From Heliocidaris tuberculata (lineage: Eukaryota; Echinodermata; Echinoidea; Camarodonta; Echinometridae), in contig CM046851.1 of assembly GCA_025618425.1 (NCBI GenBank), forward strand, positions 62,001-126,000: a stretch of 64,000 bases of DNA. Direction: 5' to 3'. The notes beneath the pieces are model-generated. The model made no database searches, was not told the DNA's origin, and saw only the letters and a program-made list of their open reading frames with translations. The position numbers and the translations under genes are program-made. Of this stretch, positions 35,969-47,525 are shown one piece after another. The stretch's first letter is position 1; every line of letters begins with the position of its first letter.

Positions 35969-37251
35969 AAGTTATCATGGTATGGTCATTGACCACCAAG
36001 AACGAACAATGCCAAAATACTACTGCATTTTCTATCGCATGTACTAAATCTGTATGGGGGGGAATAAGATAAATATTTCAAATACTTCCTTTCAAATTCA
36101 GCTCTTAAAAATCTCATTCTTACCTTGAATGGCCGTTAGGAAGAACTGCTGATATTTCCAGCAAATCCAAAGTCAAAATCATGTTGCAAACAGAAAAAAT
36201 CCCTGATGATTTTTTGGCCATCACAATACATGTTGTTTTCATTCTGCTGATGTTTTAGACTAAACTCGGCCAATAAAATTTTGTTCACAAAGAAACTCAG
36301 TACCGCGCGCACACTGATCTCTACAATCGCGCACACGGAAAATCGGTACTTTTACGTATGCGCGACAGGGACCAAATTTTTTTTTTTTTTTTTTGAGGGG
36401 GGGGGGGGGAGATGTCAGCGCTCGTGGTGACCAAGAAATGTACACAATGACTTCGATACCCCGTAAATTACGGATTTTAATTTTTGGAATTATCTTTTCC
36501 AACATCAGTGAGTTGAATTTATCGTATTTCATGGATATGTTAGTGTTGGTATTTGTAAATTAAATGCCGATTTTGAGTGAATTTTGGTGAATTTTGTGCA
36601 GTGGTGTTTGAAAGTGTTGAGATGTACAACCGTCCAAGAGTATAGTACATGTATACACATAATGCCGCTATGAGTGATCCCGTCCAATGATCAATGTGGT
36701 ATTAGGCAATCGTCACTCATAGGCCCTTGTGGGACTGTGTCAAACATTCACTGTTACAGTAGTAAAAAACAGACAACAAATTTGATCCAAGCAAGATTTA
36801 ATTTTCTTGAATTTGCTATTTTACCTGATTCAGGGACTTGTCAACTCTCACTATGTATCCTAAAAATTTGAGGTTTCAGAGTTGAAAATGAAATTTTAAA
36901 TAATTATTTTCCTCTCATGTATGAATGATCTAGAATGTACCACTTCCCGCTAATACACACAAAACCTATTGAAGCCTATTCACCCGTTAAAGCTATTGTG
37001 GAGTACAAGGTTATCTTCAGATAAGCTTGTACATGCAAAAGTGGGAAGTCGTTTAATTCTGATCTGAACGCATCTAATCACATTGTTGAGGTGGGCTGAA
37101 TCTCCATTTTGATATCTAATTATATGTAATTGATAACGACATGATGCGTATTTGGTAAGGTAAAATGTAGGTGATTTCTTTTTGTCCATAGGAAGAATGG
37201 AGTTTCAAACTCTTACAATCATTTTCACATATTCTGTATTCACTTTTTAAG

Positions 37252-37435
37252 GATGATCTCCAAGGAGAAGATGAAAAGAGTTAAAAGTGCTTGCGAGGAG
37301 GCGCAACCTGGATAAAGGTGTCATAGAAGATATCATGAGGCGCACTAGGACTCACCGAGCTCAATATAGAGCCGAACATGTTGCTTTTGAGGTGGAGGAG
37401 TTCCCCATCCTGTAGTTGGAGACTCGGAGTATTGG
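37252..37435 (+). pseudogene. E4 gene, exon A (basic helix and EFPIL)
   Basis: Preceded by an acceptor-like TTCACTTTTTAAG and followed by a donor GTAAGTAA at 37436. One frame reads LARRRNLDKGVIEDIMRRTR and then HRAQYRAEHVAFEVEEFPIL, rich in Arg and Lys. The run from DDLQGEDEKS into this frame needs a shift near 37284, and a TAG follows FPIL, so the copy is decayed. From memory, uncharacterised multi-exon proteins of fish and marine invertebrates have a comparable order: a basic helix, then a short W/F-P-x-L motif, then an all-helical part. I could not check this. Confidence 0.45.
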
Positions 37436-37724
37436 GTAAGTAAAAGTTTATCAATAATCTGGACTTAATTATCAGAAACAGATAATAGTTGCATACATGT
37501 ACAAATTTTTTCAGGCAAAAGGAATGTTTTAATTTGATTCCCTCTATCTACCTTGTTTTTATGATGTTCAAAGCACACAAATTCATTATGGATGTCAGCT
37601 TTAATAATTAGCTTTACAAATATCGTCCATTCTTAGAATTTTTTTTGATAAATTTCATGGCTTATACTTTCTCTGACAGAACAAAACAAGAACAATGCTA
37701 TAATATATTTCTTTGAATTTGCAG

Positions 37725-37886
37725 ATTCGGAAAGAGATGGAGTTTTTCCGGACTGCCCTCGAAAAAGTAGCAGAGAAAATCATCCACGTTTGGAGGAATT
37801 CGACCCTTGGCTCCACAAGCTGTCTCTTCAAGGAATATAATGCCTTGGCTTCATCCAGGAGTGTATTGAGGGAGACAAAATGAAAG
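37725..37886 (+). pseudogene. E4 gene, exon B (helical segment)
   Basis: Acceptor TTTGAATTTGCAG and donor AAAG/GTCAGT bound it. The first half reads IRKEMEFFRTALEKVAEKII; the second half is coding-like in another frame (EEFDPWLHKLSL, a stop, CLGFIQECIEGDKMK), so a frameshift lies near 37795 and a TAA near 37837. The second frame joins the next exon in phase 1, giving KMK-D-LTLAVS. Confidence 0.45.
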
Positions 37887-38171
37887 GTCAGTATTTGTTT
37901 AAATGTTTAGAATGCATTTTGCAATGCTCTTCATGGTTACCATTCCAACAGGAGGGGGCTTGAAGCTTTTGTCTTCGAAAAAAATATTATTTAATTTTTT
38001 TCTTTACTTATTCAGACTCTGTCACAGAAATATCATGTTTTATGCCTGTACATGTGTTAATAACAGGCGTATACATCAAGTAGCTGTGAAAAGCTCCTCC
38101 ACATCAATTGTTTGTTATGTGAACGCCAGTACTTTCATAGATTTAATATAATTTGTCTGATTAACTTCCAG

Positions 38172-38248
38172 ATCTGACACTTGCGGTCTCACTTTTGGCC
38201 ATACCACACCTGCTTGGGGAGAAGGACATGATGTATGTTGTAGACAAG
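38172..38248 (+). pseudogene. E4 gene, exon C
   Basis: Bounded by acceptor TTAACTTCCAG and donor CAAG/GTAAATG. It is open in the frame supplied by exon B and reads LTLAVSLLAIPHLLGEKDMM then YVVDK, a predicted amphipathic or hydrophobic helix. It leaves phase 0, which fits the start of the next exon. Confidence 0.5.
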
Positions 38249-38565
38249 GTAAATGACAATTTAAACCCTTTCTTCCCAAACATGTTGGATTGTTCCATTC
38301 TACCATAAAGATACTATTAAGAGATGGTGTAACATAAGTGATGGGGGGGGGGGGAGGGGGAGTGGTCTGAATCTGATGCAGGAAACTGTTCACTTAAATT
38401 ACATGGGGTTAAAGTTTAGAGTATGACACTAGATTTAGCTCCATTTTTTCTCATTTCCTCTACCCTTTTTCCTACATACTTCTGTAGTTCTATGGAGAAT
38501 CATAAGATGATTTTACTTTATCATGCACAGTGACCTGGTAAATTTCTTTCCTTCCACATTCTTAG

Positions 38566-38877
38566 GAACCTGTGACACCAACAACAACTGCAGTGTTTAG
38601 AGGAAAGCTGCTACAAGAAGACTTTGTAACTGCAGTCTGGATTGAAGGGGGCGAGGTGTGCCACTGCTCTGGAGCACTCACAGGGTTTGCCACTATGTTT
38701 TTCCTCTTTTACGTCTATGGGCTTGAGTACCTAAAGCTGGGGAAAAAACACCTTAATCTTTCTACAACAATATTTGGTCAGACTTGGTATTGGCAAACCT
38801 GCACCCCTCAAGGTGTAGCATTTTCTAAACAAGATTCAATAAGAATGCTCTTTGTCATTATCATCTTCCTCATGTGA
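38566..38877 (+). pseudogene. E4 gene, terminal exon D
   Basis: An acceptor-like CCACATTCTTAG opens this exon in phase 0 and the frame runs to a TGA at 38875-38877. It reads EPVTPTTTAVFRGKLLQEDF, a VWIEGGEVCHCSG segment, then a hydrophobic stretch FATMFFLFYVYGLEYLKLGK. This recalls the C-terminal block of the uncharacterised family mentioned for exon A, where an IEG motif precedes a hydrophobic stretch ending in YPK-like residues. After about residue 75 the sequence becomes less protein-like, so the true end may be earlier or degraded. The function is unknown. Confidence 0.5.
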
Positions 38878-39115
38878 TGGCCGAGGTCTAATACATTTTG
38901 GAGAGTTCACTCTGCAGCACCACTCGCTTCTTTCGGTCACAATCTAAATGGTGTATTCTATGTATGTCAAGGTACATGATGCCTGCAATGACATTTATGT
39001 GGTACAATGGGTGTCAGCCCCTGTTGGGACAGAGTATTCTTCTGCAGATAATTTATGCTACTTGTTCCTTGGCTCCTTCCTTGTTTGGCATAAAGGACAC
39101 ATATATATTTTACAA

Positions 39116-39615
39116 CAGTGGCGGATTTAGGATTTCTAGGGGGGGGGGTGGGCAAATTGAAAAAGACCCAAAAAAAATCAGTTGAGCGAAGCGAGCACAA
39201 AATGGGAGCCCAAGTTTTTGTCAATATAGTGAACCGTGAACAAGGCATTTGAAACCCTTTTTTATTACATGATAGTTGGTTATTTTAATCCCCCCCCCCA
39301 AAAAAAAAAAAAAAAAAAAGAATTGCGGTCGTGAAGTACAATTTGTTTAAAGCCTTAATTTCTTTAAATCCTGGAAATAATTATAACCCACCTTTTGTAT
39401 TTAATTGTGCGAGTGAAAGAACCGTCACAAGTGTGAAGTGTGGGCCGAATTTCATTTCATATAGTGACCTGAATGGGGCATTTAAAGCCCTCTTTAATCC
39501 CCCTGGCCGTTTGAAACCTCATTGCTTTTGGTCTCTAAAAGTTTTTTTTTTTTTTTTTTTTTTGGGGGGGGCTGCTCACCCCCTCCCCCCCCCCCCCCTC
39601 CTGGATCCGCTCCTC
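39116..39615. mobile_element. hAT-type MITE inside E4
   Basis: The left end CAGTGGCGGATTTAGG resembles the complement of the right end CCTGGATCCGCTCCTC. Flanks TTTTACAA (39108-39115) and TTGTACAA (39616-39623) match at 7 of 8 positions, the 8-bp duplication typical of hAT elements. It contains poly-C/poly-A (39291-39319) and poly-T/poly-G (39542-39571) junctions and a GAGCGAAGCGAGC motif. A relative lies at 58229-58490. Confidence 0.7.
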
Positions 39616-39623
39616 TTGTACAA

Positions 39624-41009
39624 TGTACATGTATGTGTGGCTTCATAACAGGCCAAATGTACACAGTACATGTAGTATGATTTTAGTAGTTTCGTACCTA
39701 CTGAAAATGTTATATAAGTTATGTACCACATACATGTTGTCTCTTCACAGTAATTTAGATTACTGCAACAACTGAACATGCGCATTTGTTGTTATTTGAA
39801 TGCCCCAAAATAGAAAAAGAGACTGTAAAATAAAGTGCTTCACCATTATGCACATCACTTGCCTTTTCAATGCCCATAAATATTTGGTTTTTAAAAACTT
39901 TCTAGGTTTGAATTTCAAGATGTGTATCAATTAAAAAGCATAATGCATTTCATAATTGTTAATGGAAAAAGTATTCATGGAACAATCTATTTTAGATTAC
40001 CTTAATGACTAAGCATTCATTAGTTAGAATTGTGTTTCATAGAGTCAGTATTTACTCAATTTGTCTTCTTTTCTGAAGCAATGTACAGCTAAACATACAC
40101 AAAATATATCTTGTAAAAGAAATATACATGTATAGTGAAAAGTATATCGCACATAGGTATACACCATATATATGTAATATATCATACTTGCAGATATAGT
40201 ACAGAAATATGTTTTTAGATATGGAAAGCTTAGAACGCGTTTCTGAATTTTATATACACTGTTTCTGTTATGACTGGTTGTTTTTTTTTTTAGTGCATCA
40301 CTCGTTTGCGAATGTATCATCGTAATGTGTGTGAGTAATGATTAATGATTTGTTGTACTTGGTACAATTCATGTACCTTTTATTGTTAAAATTTTAACTG
40401 AGATGAAGGTATGTAATCCTGCTTGCTTATGTTGTACTCACTGGCCATTACAGTATATATAGGCCACTGAGAATGATAATCTTAACAATCAATTCTTGGT
40501 GTCGCATAGCAATTTGCTATACATTTTCTTTATGACTGCTACACAAAATTTATTTTGTGTAGCAAATTTTTTACATAGGACTGTACAGAACTTTGTTTTA
40601 AGTATTTTTCCCTATGACCAAAAATGCTAATCAAATTTGAGAATATTATTCCATGATAATGTAGTGATGGAACAAAAGCCTTTTGCTTGTCACTGTTTGT
40701 GAACTATTTTAAAGCCAGCTTATATAGAACTATTCATTTTTTTTTATTATTGTAAAAATGTCTTGCTAAGTTGAGATTGTTAGAAGGTCATTCACAGTGC
40801 ATCTTAACCTCATGTATTCTCATTACAATTACAGTACTGTGCTTGAACATGTATACGGAATATCATGTATTCAAAGATCAGATGCTCCAATGTATGCTTA
40901 TATGCCTTATTAAATACAACTCATTCAGTTTTGTTTTAACTTAACATGGAAAAGTATAGCTCTCTGTTTTTTGTTTTTTTCTTCAGTATTTGTCTTTGCA
41001 ACAAAAGGG
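39624..41009. other. Non-coding interior of E4
   Basis: AT-rich DNA with no convincing exon; it may contain the 3' UTR of the E4 gene. Confidence 0.45.
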
Positions 41010-41490
41010 AAGGTTTAGAAGGGTTCAATTTTGCACCCCAAAAGCGTCCCTGTAAGGCGCAAAATCGCACCCTTTTATGGGGGTAAAGGGCTCAATGTTG
41101 TACCTTTCGAGGTGGGAACTGCACCTTCTGGAAAGGTACAATATTGCACCCAAAAAGGTGCTCCCAGTGTTGCATTTATTTGCACCCTTTTGGGTGCAAA
41201 ATTGCACCCTTTTTATAGGAAAAAAGGTTCAATATTGAACCCTAAATGGTGCAAAATTGCACCTTTCTGAAAGGTACAATATTGCAGCAAAAAAGGTGCT
41301 CCCAGTGTTGCATTTATTTGCACCCTTTTTATAGGAAAAAGGGTTCAATATTGAACCCTAAATGGTGCAACATTGCACCCTAATAATGGTGCAAAATTGC
41401 ACCTTTCTGAAAGGTACAATATTGCACCCAAAAAGGTGCTCCCAGTGTTGCATTTATTTGCACCCTAAAAGGTGCAAATTTGTACCTTTA
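41010..41490. repeat. GGTGCA word array, right arm of E4
   Basis: GGTGCAAAATTGCACC and related palindromic pairs are organised in about three tandem units of 130-150 bp; the phrase GGTGCTCCCAGTGTTGCATT recurs near 41157, 41296 and 41436. Such arrays could be transposase binding sites. Confidence 0.85.
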
Positions 41491-41501
41491 TTCTTAGTGT
41501 G

Positions 41502-43890
41502 AAGTGAGCTACAGAAAATTTCGCAACATCGACATGGACTCTCTCCGTAATGATATTAAATTGTTAGTTCTTCTCTTGGTCTGACTTGTCCTTCTGAAGT
41601 TGCTGATCATTACAACACCTGTCTCCGTACTCTGTTAGATAGGTATGCTCCTCTTCAAGTGAGAACTGTAACGATCAGACCTAAAGCACCATGGTTCAAT
41701 GACGAGATTCAGGAGGCAAAGAGAAGACGACGCCGGGCAGAACGTCGTATGATCAAGTCAGGACTTTGTTTTGATCGGGAACTGTATCGTCGAGAGTGTG
41801 AATCATACTACGAATGCATCTTCAAGGCTAAGTCAACTTACCTTAAGAATCTCATCGCTGATGCTGATACCAAGAGACTCTTCAGTCTTGTAAAATCACT
41901 CTCCTCATCACATCACTCATTAATTCTTCCTGACCACTCGTCGGACTCTGAACTTGCAAACAGGTTTGCAAAGTTTTTTGCTGAGAAGGTATCCAACGTT
42001 GTATCTGCCTTCTCTGACTCAGTTCCAGTGCCAGCAATCACAACCTTGGCTGCTCCATCTCAGTGTGAACTTTCAGAATTCTGTCTTGTATCTGATCTGG
42101 AAGTTAAGGAACTCATCACATCACTACCACCTAAGTACTGTAAATTGGATCCAATACCTACCTGGTTGTTGAAGGGCACTCTGGATGATATTCTTCCTGT
42201 CATTACCAAGTTGTTCAACCTCTCTTTGTCCTCTGGTCTCGTCCCAGAACCATTCAAGACATCTCTACTTCTCCCTCTCCTCAAGAAGTCTTCACTTGAC
42301 CCAAATGGACTCAATAATTATAGACCCATTGCTAATCTTCCCTTTTGGGGCAAGGTCCTGGAGAGGATTGTGTCATCACAACTCAAAGATTACCTTGAAA
42401 GATCCGGCATGTTTCCTGTTTTTCAATCTTCATATCGAAATCATCATTCAACAGAAACTGCCTTGGTTAAACTTTTCAATGATCTTCTATTGGCTGTAGA
42501 CAAGGGGAATGAAGCAGTGTTAGCCCTCCTGGACTACACAGCTGCTTTTGACACTATCGACCACAGTGTGTTACTTCGACGCCTCGAAAAAGATTTCTTG
42601 ATATCCGGAACTGTTCTCAAATGGATCCGTTCATATCTTCACAGCGGTACTCAACGAGTCATCATCAATGACACGCTCTCTTCATCAGTCCCGCTGACCT
42701 GCGGGGTTCCGCAAGGTTCTGTGGTCGGGCCGCTCCTTTTTCTTATTTATACCAGTCCATTGTCCAAAGTCATTGATTCCCACCAAGGTGTTCGGCATGT
42801 CGTGTATGCTGACGACACACAGATTTATGTTACACTAAAACCAAATGAAAAGGCTGAAGCAGCCCAAAAACTTCACAACTGTCTTGAGGACATTAAAATC
42901 TGGTCCTCAAACAACAAGCTTTGCCTCAATGAACGAAAAACAGAGTTGATCCATATATATTCCAAACATAAAAACGCCACTTCATTTCCGGATTCAGTTA
43001 CTGATAATGTTCCTTTTAAGAGTAGTGAATGGGTACGTGATCTTGGTTTGATCATTGACAAAAAATCTTACCCTACAACCCCACATTAAGCATGTTAAGC
43101 ACATTTGTAAGTCAGCATCTTTTGGATTGTTCAAAATTGGGAAGATAAGGAAACTACTTGACCGACCCACAACTGCCAAATTAACTCATGCATTTGTTTC
43201 CTGTCACCTAGATTATTGTAATTCCATATTTTCTAACCTCCCTCATACACATTTACTTCCACTTCAACGGGTACAAAATTCTGCTGCAAGACTTGTCTCC
43301 CTCTCCAGGAAATCCGAGCCCATAACCCCAATCCTCCGTTCTCTCCACTGGCTTCCCATACATCACCGTATATCTTTTAAAGTTCTTCTGCTTACGTACA
43401 AAATTCTGAATGGGCAAGCCCCCAAGTATCTCACAGATCTCATTTCCTTACGTTCCACTACCTTCTCAAGATCCCTCCGTTCATCCCCTACAATGCAGTT
43501 AACTCCTGGACCTCGCACTTCCACAAAATATGGTGATCGTGCTTTTTCTACAATTGCCCCTTCTCTCTGGAATTCTCTACCTGCCTATATACATCTAGCC
43601 ACTTCCGTTAATCAGTTTAAGTCCCGGCTGAAAACTTACCTTTTTAGTAGACAGTCCTCTGGAATGGCCCAGTTGTGGGTCGGTCGATGGAGGTGCACAC
43701 CGACTTTGATTTTCAGTATGCATTTACCGTATTTATACACTGTATCTATTGTTTGAATTACATAAGTTTTCTAATAATTTTTGTATTTTTGTATTATTTT
43801 GGATTTAATCTTAATTTTCCGGTAAACCGTGTGCTTAGAAACATCTGTATTAAGCGCCTAATAAATGTATTATTATATTATTATTAAAAT
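41502..43890 (+). mobile_element. CR1/L2-like retrotransposon, reverse transcriptase half
   Basis: This continues the element broken at 34134. After a frameshift near 41580, a 476-codon frame (41659-43089) encodes the linker and reverse transcriptase. Counting from its first Met, motifs are NNYRPIANLP (219-228), LLDYTAAFDTIDH with Asp292, CGVPQGSVVGPLLF (348-361) and the catalytic VYADDTQIY (YADD 383-386). An A-run near 43062 shifts the frame; the thumb and C-terminal part (HLDYCNSIF, LHWLPIHHRI, LWNSLP) continue to about 43756. The 3' end has an AAGCGCCTAATAAATG motif and a TATTATT tail near 43860-43887, as in L2/CR1 elements. The RT core is intact but the copy cannot make a full protein. 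Confidence 0.9.
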
Positions 43891-43912
43891 CTGTACAATT
43901 TGAAAATGTCCA

Positions 43913-46068
43913 CTATACGTAATGAATGAAATAAGGGCGCGGAAAGTGATCTAAATTTGCTAAAAGTAACTGCTCTTGTTGCCCCATCTTTTGTATAACA
44001 CGAACATTATTTGCAGTTACAGCTGATGTGCATCCCGATACCTCAAGACCATATGATATATGTGTTTGGATAAATAAATGATGTAGTAATAAAAGTACCC
44101 TCTTTGGAACAAAATGTCTCACTCGATATAGATTTCCTACTTTCCTGCGGAGTATATTACAAACAGAGTTGACATAATCAACCCAAGTAAGATGCCCGTC
44201 AAAATGAATCCCATCAAACGGGGCAACATACACTTCTGTCAAAATATGATTTTTCATTTTGACTGACCCTGCAACATGAAACATGGCTTGATAATCGTGA
44301 AGTTAGTTTTCTTACCGTGAACAGTGATCCTATTGGCATCATAAAATTGACTAATGTATGCTAGTTTCTCAGTTAGACAATAGACAATTTCCTGGTGGAA
44401 AAGAATGAAATACATTGGAATCGTCTGCAAACAATCTGAAACTAAAAATCTCCATTGCTGCGCAATGCGAATGTATCCCCCGGCACTGGCAGCGATTTTT
44501 GCGTCATCATGCTTTTGTTTGAAGGAGGGGCAAAGAACCTTCCCCCCCCCCCCCTCCCCTCCCTCAAACAAAAGGATGACGTAGAGATTGCCACCAGTGG
44601 CCCGGACTATTAACACTAGGAGAAGCATCACCAAAACAATATGCCTGTAGATAAGAGTATAATGCATCTCTATAGAAATTTGAAAGAAATTTGTCAAGAA
44701 ATGTGACCTGCAGAGCGCACACAATATATCCACTAAAATATGACCTTTGACCCTATAAAAGACGGAACACTGGGGGAAGCATCACCAAAAACTGTAGAGG
44801 TCTAGAGTAAACTGTAATGGACCTCTATATGAAATCTGAAAGAAATCAGTCGAAAAATGTAACCGCCAGAGTGCATGCAAGACAGCAACCAAATATGATA
44901 TGTGACCCTATAAAAAGCGGAACACTGGGGAAGCATCACCAAACACTTAAGATGTGTAGATATTACTAAGACACACCTCCATACAAAATTTGAAAGAAAT
45001 CCATCAAGAAATGTGGCAGCTAGAGCGCACAAAATACATATGACCTTTGACCCTATAAAGGACGGAACAATGAGGGTAGAATTATCAAAAAGTATAAATA
45101 TGTAGATTGTATTGAGATACATCTCAATACAAAATTTGAAAGGAATCCGTCAAGAAATATGGTCTGCAGAGCGCACACAAGACATCGTCCAAAATATGAC
45201 CTTTGACCTTATAAAAGACGGAACACTGGTGGCAGCATCACCAAAAGTTAAAGATGTGTCGATTTGACCAAGATACACCTCCATACAAAATTTGAAAGAA
45301 ATCCGTCAAGAAATGTGGCAGTAAGAGCGCACAAAGAGACAAACGACCTTTGACCCTATGAAGGACGGAACAATGAGGGCAGCATCACCAAAAGTTAAAG
45401 ATGTGTAGATTTGACCAAGATACACCTCCATACAAAATTTGAAAGAAATCCGTCAAGAAATGTTGCAGTAAGAGCGCACAAAGAGACAAAACGACCTCTG
45501 TTACTAGTTTGATGAACTTTGCATGTGCAAGGTTGACATCTGTGGTTTCGTAAATTTCATGCTACGATAAAGCTGCAATGTCGTTATTAAATTTCAGTTT
45601 ATCAAAGTGTGCATGATTTCTAAACTTAAATCTGTGCTGAGCAAAATTATATGAAATGTTTTCAAAAAATGCAAACACTGGGAAAAAGTCCGATAATATT
45701 GTACCTGCACTATTACCACATCCGTGCAAATTCGTGTAGATATGATCAATCAAAGTTTCAGAAGAGTTCATTATGCGAGTTGAAGATGTAATAACCTGTT
45801 CTAGGCCTAAGCATTGTAAGGTTGTTAAGTACTCATTGCCCTCAAAATTATTGTAATTGCTTAAATCAATATTGAAGTCTCCCATTAATATGCAGTGGCG
45901 TTTGTCGATCTTAAAACTATGTAATATGTCTACCAAACTGTCTCGAAATTCAGTAACATCAGTATTGGGTATTCTACGCCCAATATTATAACAATAAAAC
46001 AATGCATTTCTGAAGTTACATCCCCCCCCCCCTTCATTTATGACATTTATTGTAAAAATTGGTGACAA
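43913..46068 (-). mobile_element. Second CR1-like LINE, minus strand, internally deleted
   Basis: The minus strand at 46068-45500 encodes an endonuclease part: PNTDVTEFRDS, ILMGDFNIDLSNY, ETLIDHIYTNL and SDFFP (usual SDHFP, the catalytic His replaced by Phe), continuing to EIYETTDVNLAHAKF. Near 44425 the strand reads FADDSNVF, the RT catalytic motif, followed by LTEKLAYISQFYDANR and the thumb (IHFDGHLTWVDYVN, LRRKVGNLYRVRHF) to about 43920. The RT region that should lie between is missing and the space (44438-45500) is a tandem repeat. A poly-C tract interrupts the endonuclease near 46022. It is dead. Confidence 0.8.
44438..45500. repeat. GACCTTTGACCCTATAAA tandem repeat, array 1
   Basis: Units of about 145-157 bp with TGACCTTTGACCCTATAAA, GACGGAACACTGGGGG-like, GCAGCATCACCAAAA and CAAAATTTGAAAGAAATC phrases begin near 44750, 44905, 45050, 45205 and 45352. 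The array is headed (44438-44610) by a palindrome: GGCACTGGCAGCGATTTTT and GCGTCATC are answered by GATGACGTAGAGATTGCCAC. The same head and units recur at 53036-54003. Confidence 0.85.
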
Positions 46069-47195
46069 TGAGATTATGGCGGGTTTAGGGGCATAGCCAT
46101 CCGTGCTCCCCTCTAAAAATCTTTAAACTGGCATATCGTAAACCCAAAAAATGTACCCCTTCCCCCTTCAAATTTTTGACCGTACAGACGTTTGATCTTC
46201 TTTTTCATCTTTTTTTTTCTTATTACTTTTTCACAAATTCATAAATTCTGTAGTCTTCCTACGATTAACTCAAACTATTACATATCTGTTCAACTAATCT
46301 TTTTATTCCACAGTCTCAAACCGCTTTTCTGTGTGTGGTTAATCCCCCTTTATATAATGTGAATAATATTGTTCATAATACCATATCTGCATTGAATTGA
46401 TTTGCCCACGCTCGTGCCTTTCCCATCCACTCCTTTTCTGTATGTGTGTTTAAAGTTTTAACCACTGTAGTTCACTTTCGTTTTATACCAGGTCATACAA
46501 GTCGTTGACAATGCAAGAGTTCCGTCACATGTGTGAAACCCTTATCACACATCATACACAATGCCTGCCTGGGAGTTTTACCACCATCACAGCGGCTCAT
46601 TCCTATTACCAAACTATGATTCCAACCTAATCAGAAAAGGTAACAGCTCACTAAGATTACCCCCCCCCCCCCCCACGTGATTTCAGTGTTCAAATGTATC
46701 AATTCATATTATGTTTGCAGCTCATTATTTGAAATATTCTTAAATATATGATTAGATTCAGAAGATTTGTTCACCAAACGAATGATTATTCCGATGGTTC
46801 GACCGGTGACGAAACAGTTAAGCCAGGTTCCTGTAACATGTTTGAGTTGTATACAGGCTATATATTCTTCTTTGTTAATTTTCGGCTGTTCTGTAGAATA
46901 TGCCCATGGAACTAATCAAAGTGGATCAAAACATTTCTGAGAATTATAAACTAAAAAACAAAATTTTCCCGTAAGATTTACATTACAAACGTATGGAACG
47001 GAAGTCACAAATTAATCGGGTACTCGAAAATACCTGTGATATCAAAATATGCAATTCAGATTTGTGGGATTGTGTTTTGCTCCATGGGCTTATCAAAAAA
47101 AAATAAAAGTAGGAGATTCTACTATTTTGCTAATATAACGTTTACCAACAATTTAAAATGACTTTACAGTCGAATAACCATGATCACATTTCCGG
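46069..47195. other. Non-coding DNA upstream of the receptor gene
   Basis: No exon is recognised. It holds a poly-C tract at about 46661-46674. Confidence 0.55.
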
Positions 47196-47199
47196 TACT

Positions 47200-47245
47200 T
47201 CCGCGTATAAAACAAAAAATAATGCACGGAATTTCGATTTAGTTT
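47200..47245 (+). promoter_or_regulatory. Possible TATA promoter of the receptor gene
   Basis: TATAAAA at 47206-47212 stands about 315 bp before the ATG at 47526. It is the only clear TATA box close upstream; a start near 47237 would be expected. Support is position only. Confidence 0.3.
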
Positions 47246-47525
47246 GAGAATTGGACTAACACGAGGATAAGGCGAGTGGGTGTTTCAGGGGCCTGACATC
47301 ATTTAATTCAGACAACTAACAAAGTGTGAATAATCCTAACTGTAACCCTGCAATGCCATAGTAGTGATAAGGCTCATGGAGCTAACTTCATTTAACTAGT
47401 TCCTTTTTAATGATATTTTTAAAGGAAATAACATTCACTAGTATAATACCCTATTATTGTTCATAATTACATGTATATGCAATAAATGTCCAGTTTCAGA
47501 TATTTGGTCACTTCAAAGCAAATTT

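Larger units (their letters stand above)
34135..41501 (+). mobile_element. 7.37-kb CAC-ended element with internal spliced gene (E4)
   Basis: It starts CACACTAAGAATTAAAGG and ends CCTTTATTCTTAGTGTG, flanked by AA on both sides (34133-34134 and 41502-41503). Removing it with one AA rejoins the interrupted retrotransposon frame exactly (LKKQ to VSYRKF), which proves a single insertion unit bounded at these positions. The terminal 150 bp (left) and 490 bp (right) are arrays of GGTGCA/TGCACC words. Inside are a promoter-like region, at least four exon-like segments on the + strand (37252-38877), a hAT MITE and an inverted repeat. No DDE transposase is recognised. It could be an autonomous element with an unfamiliar protein, or one that has captured a gene. 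Confidence 0.8.
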
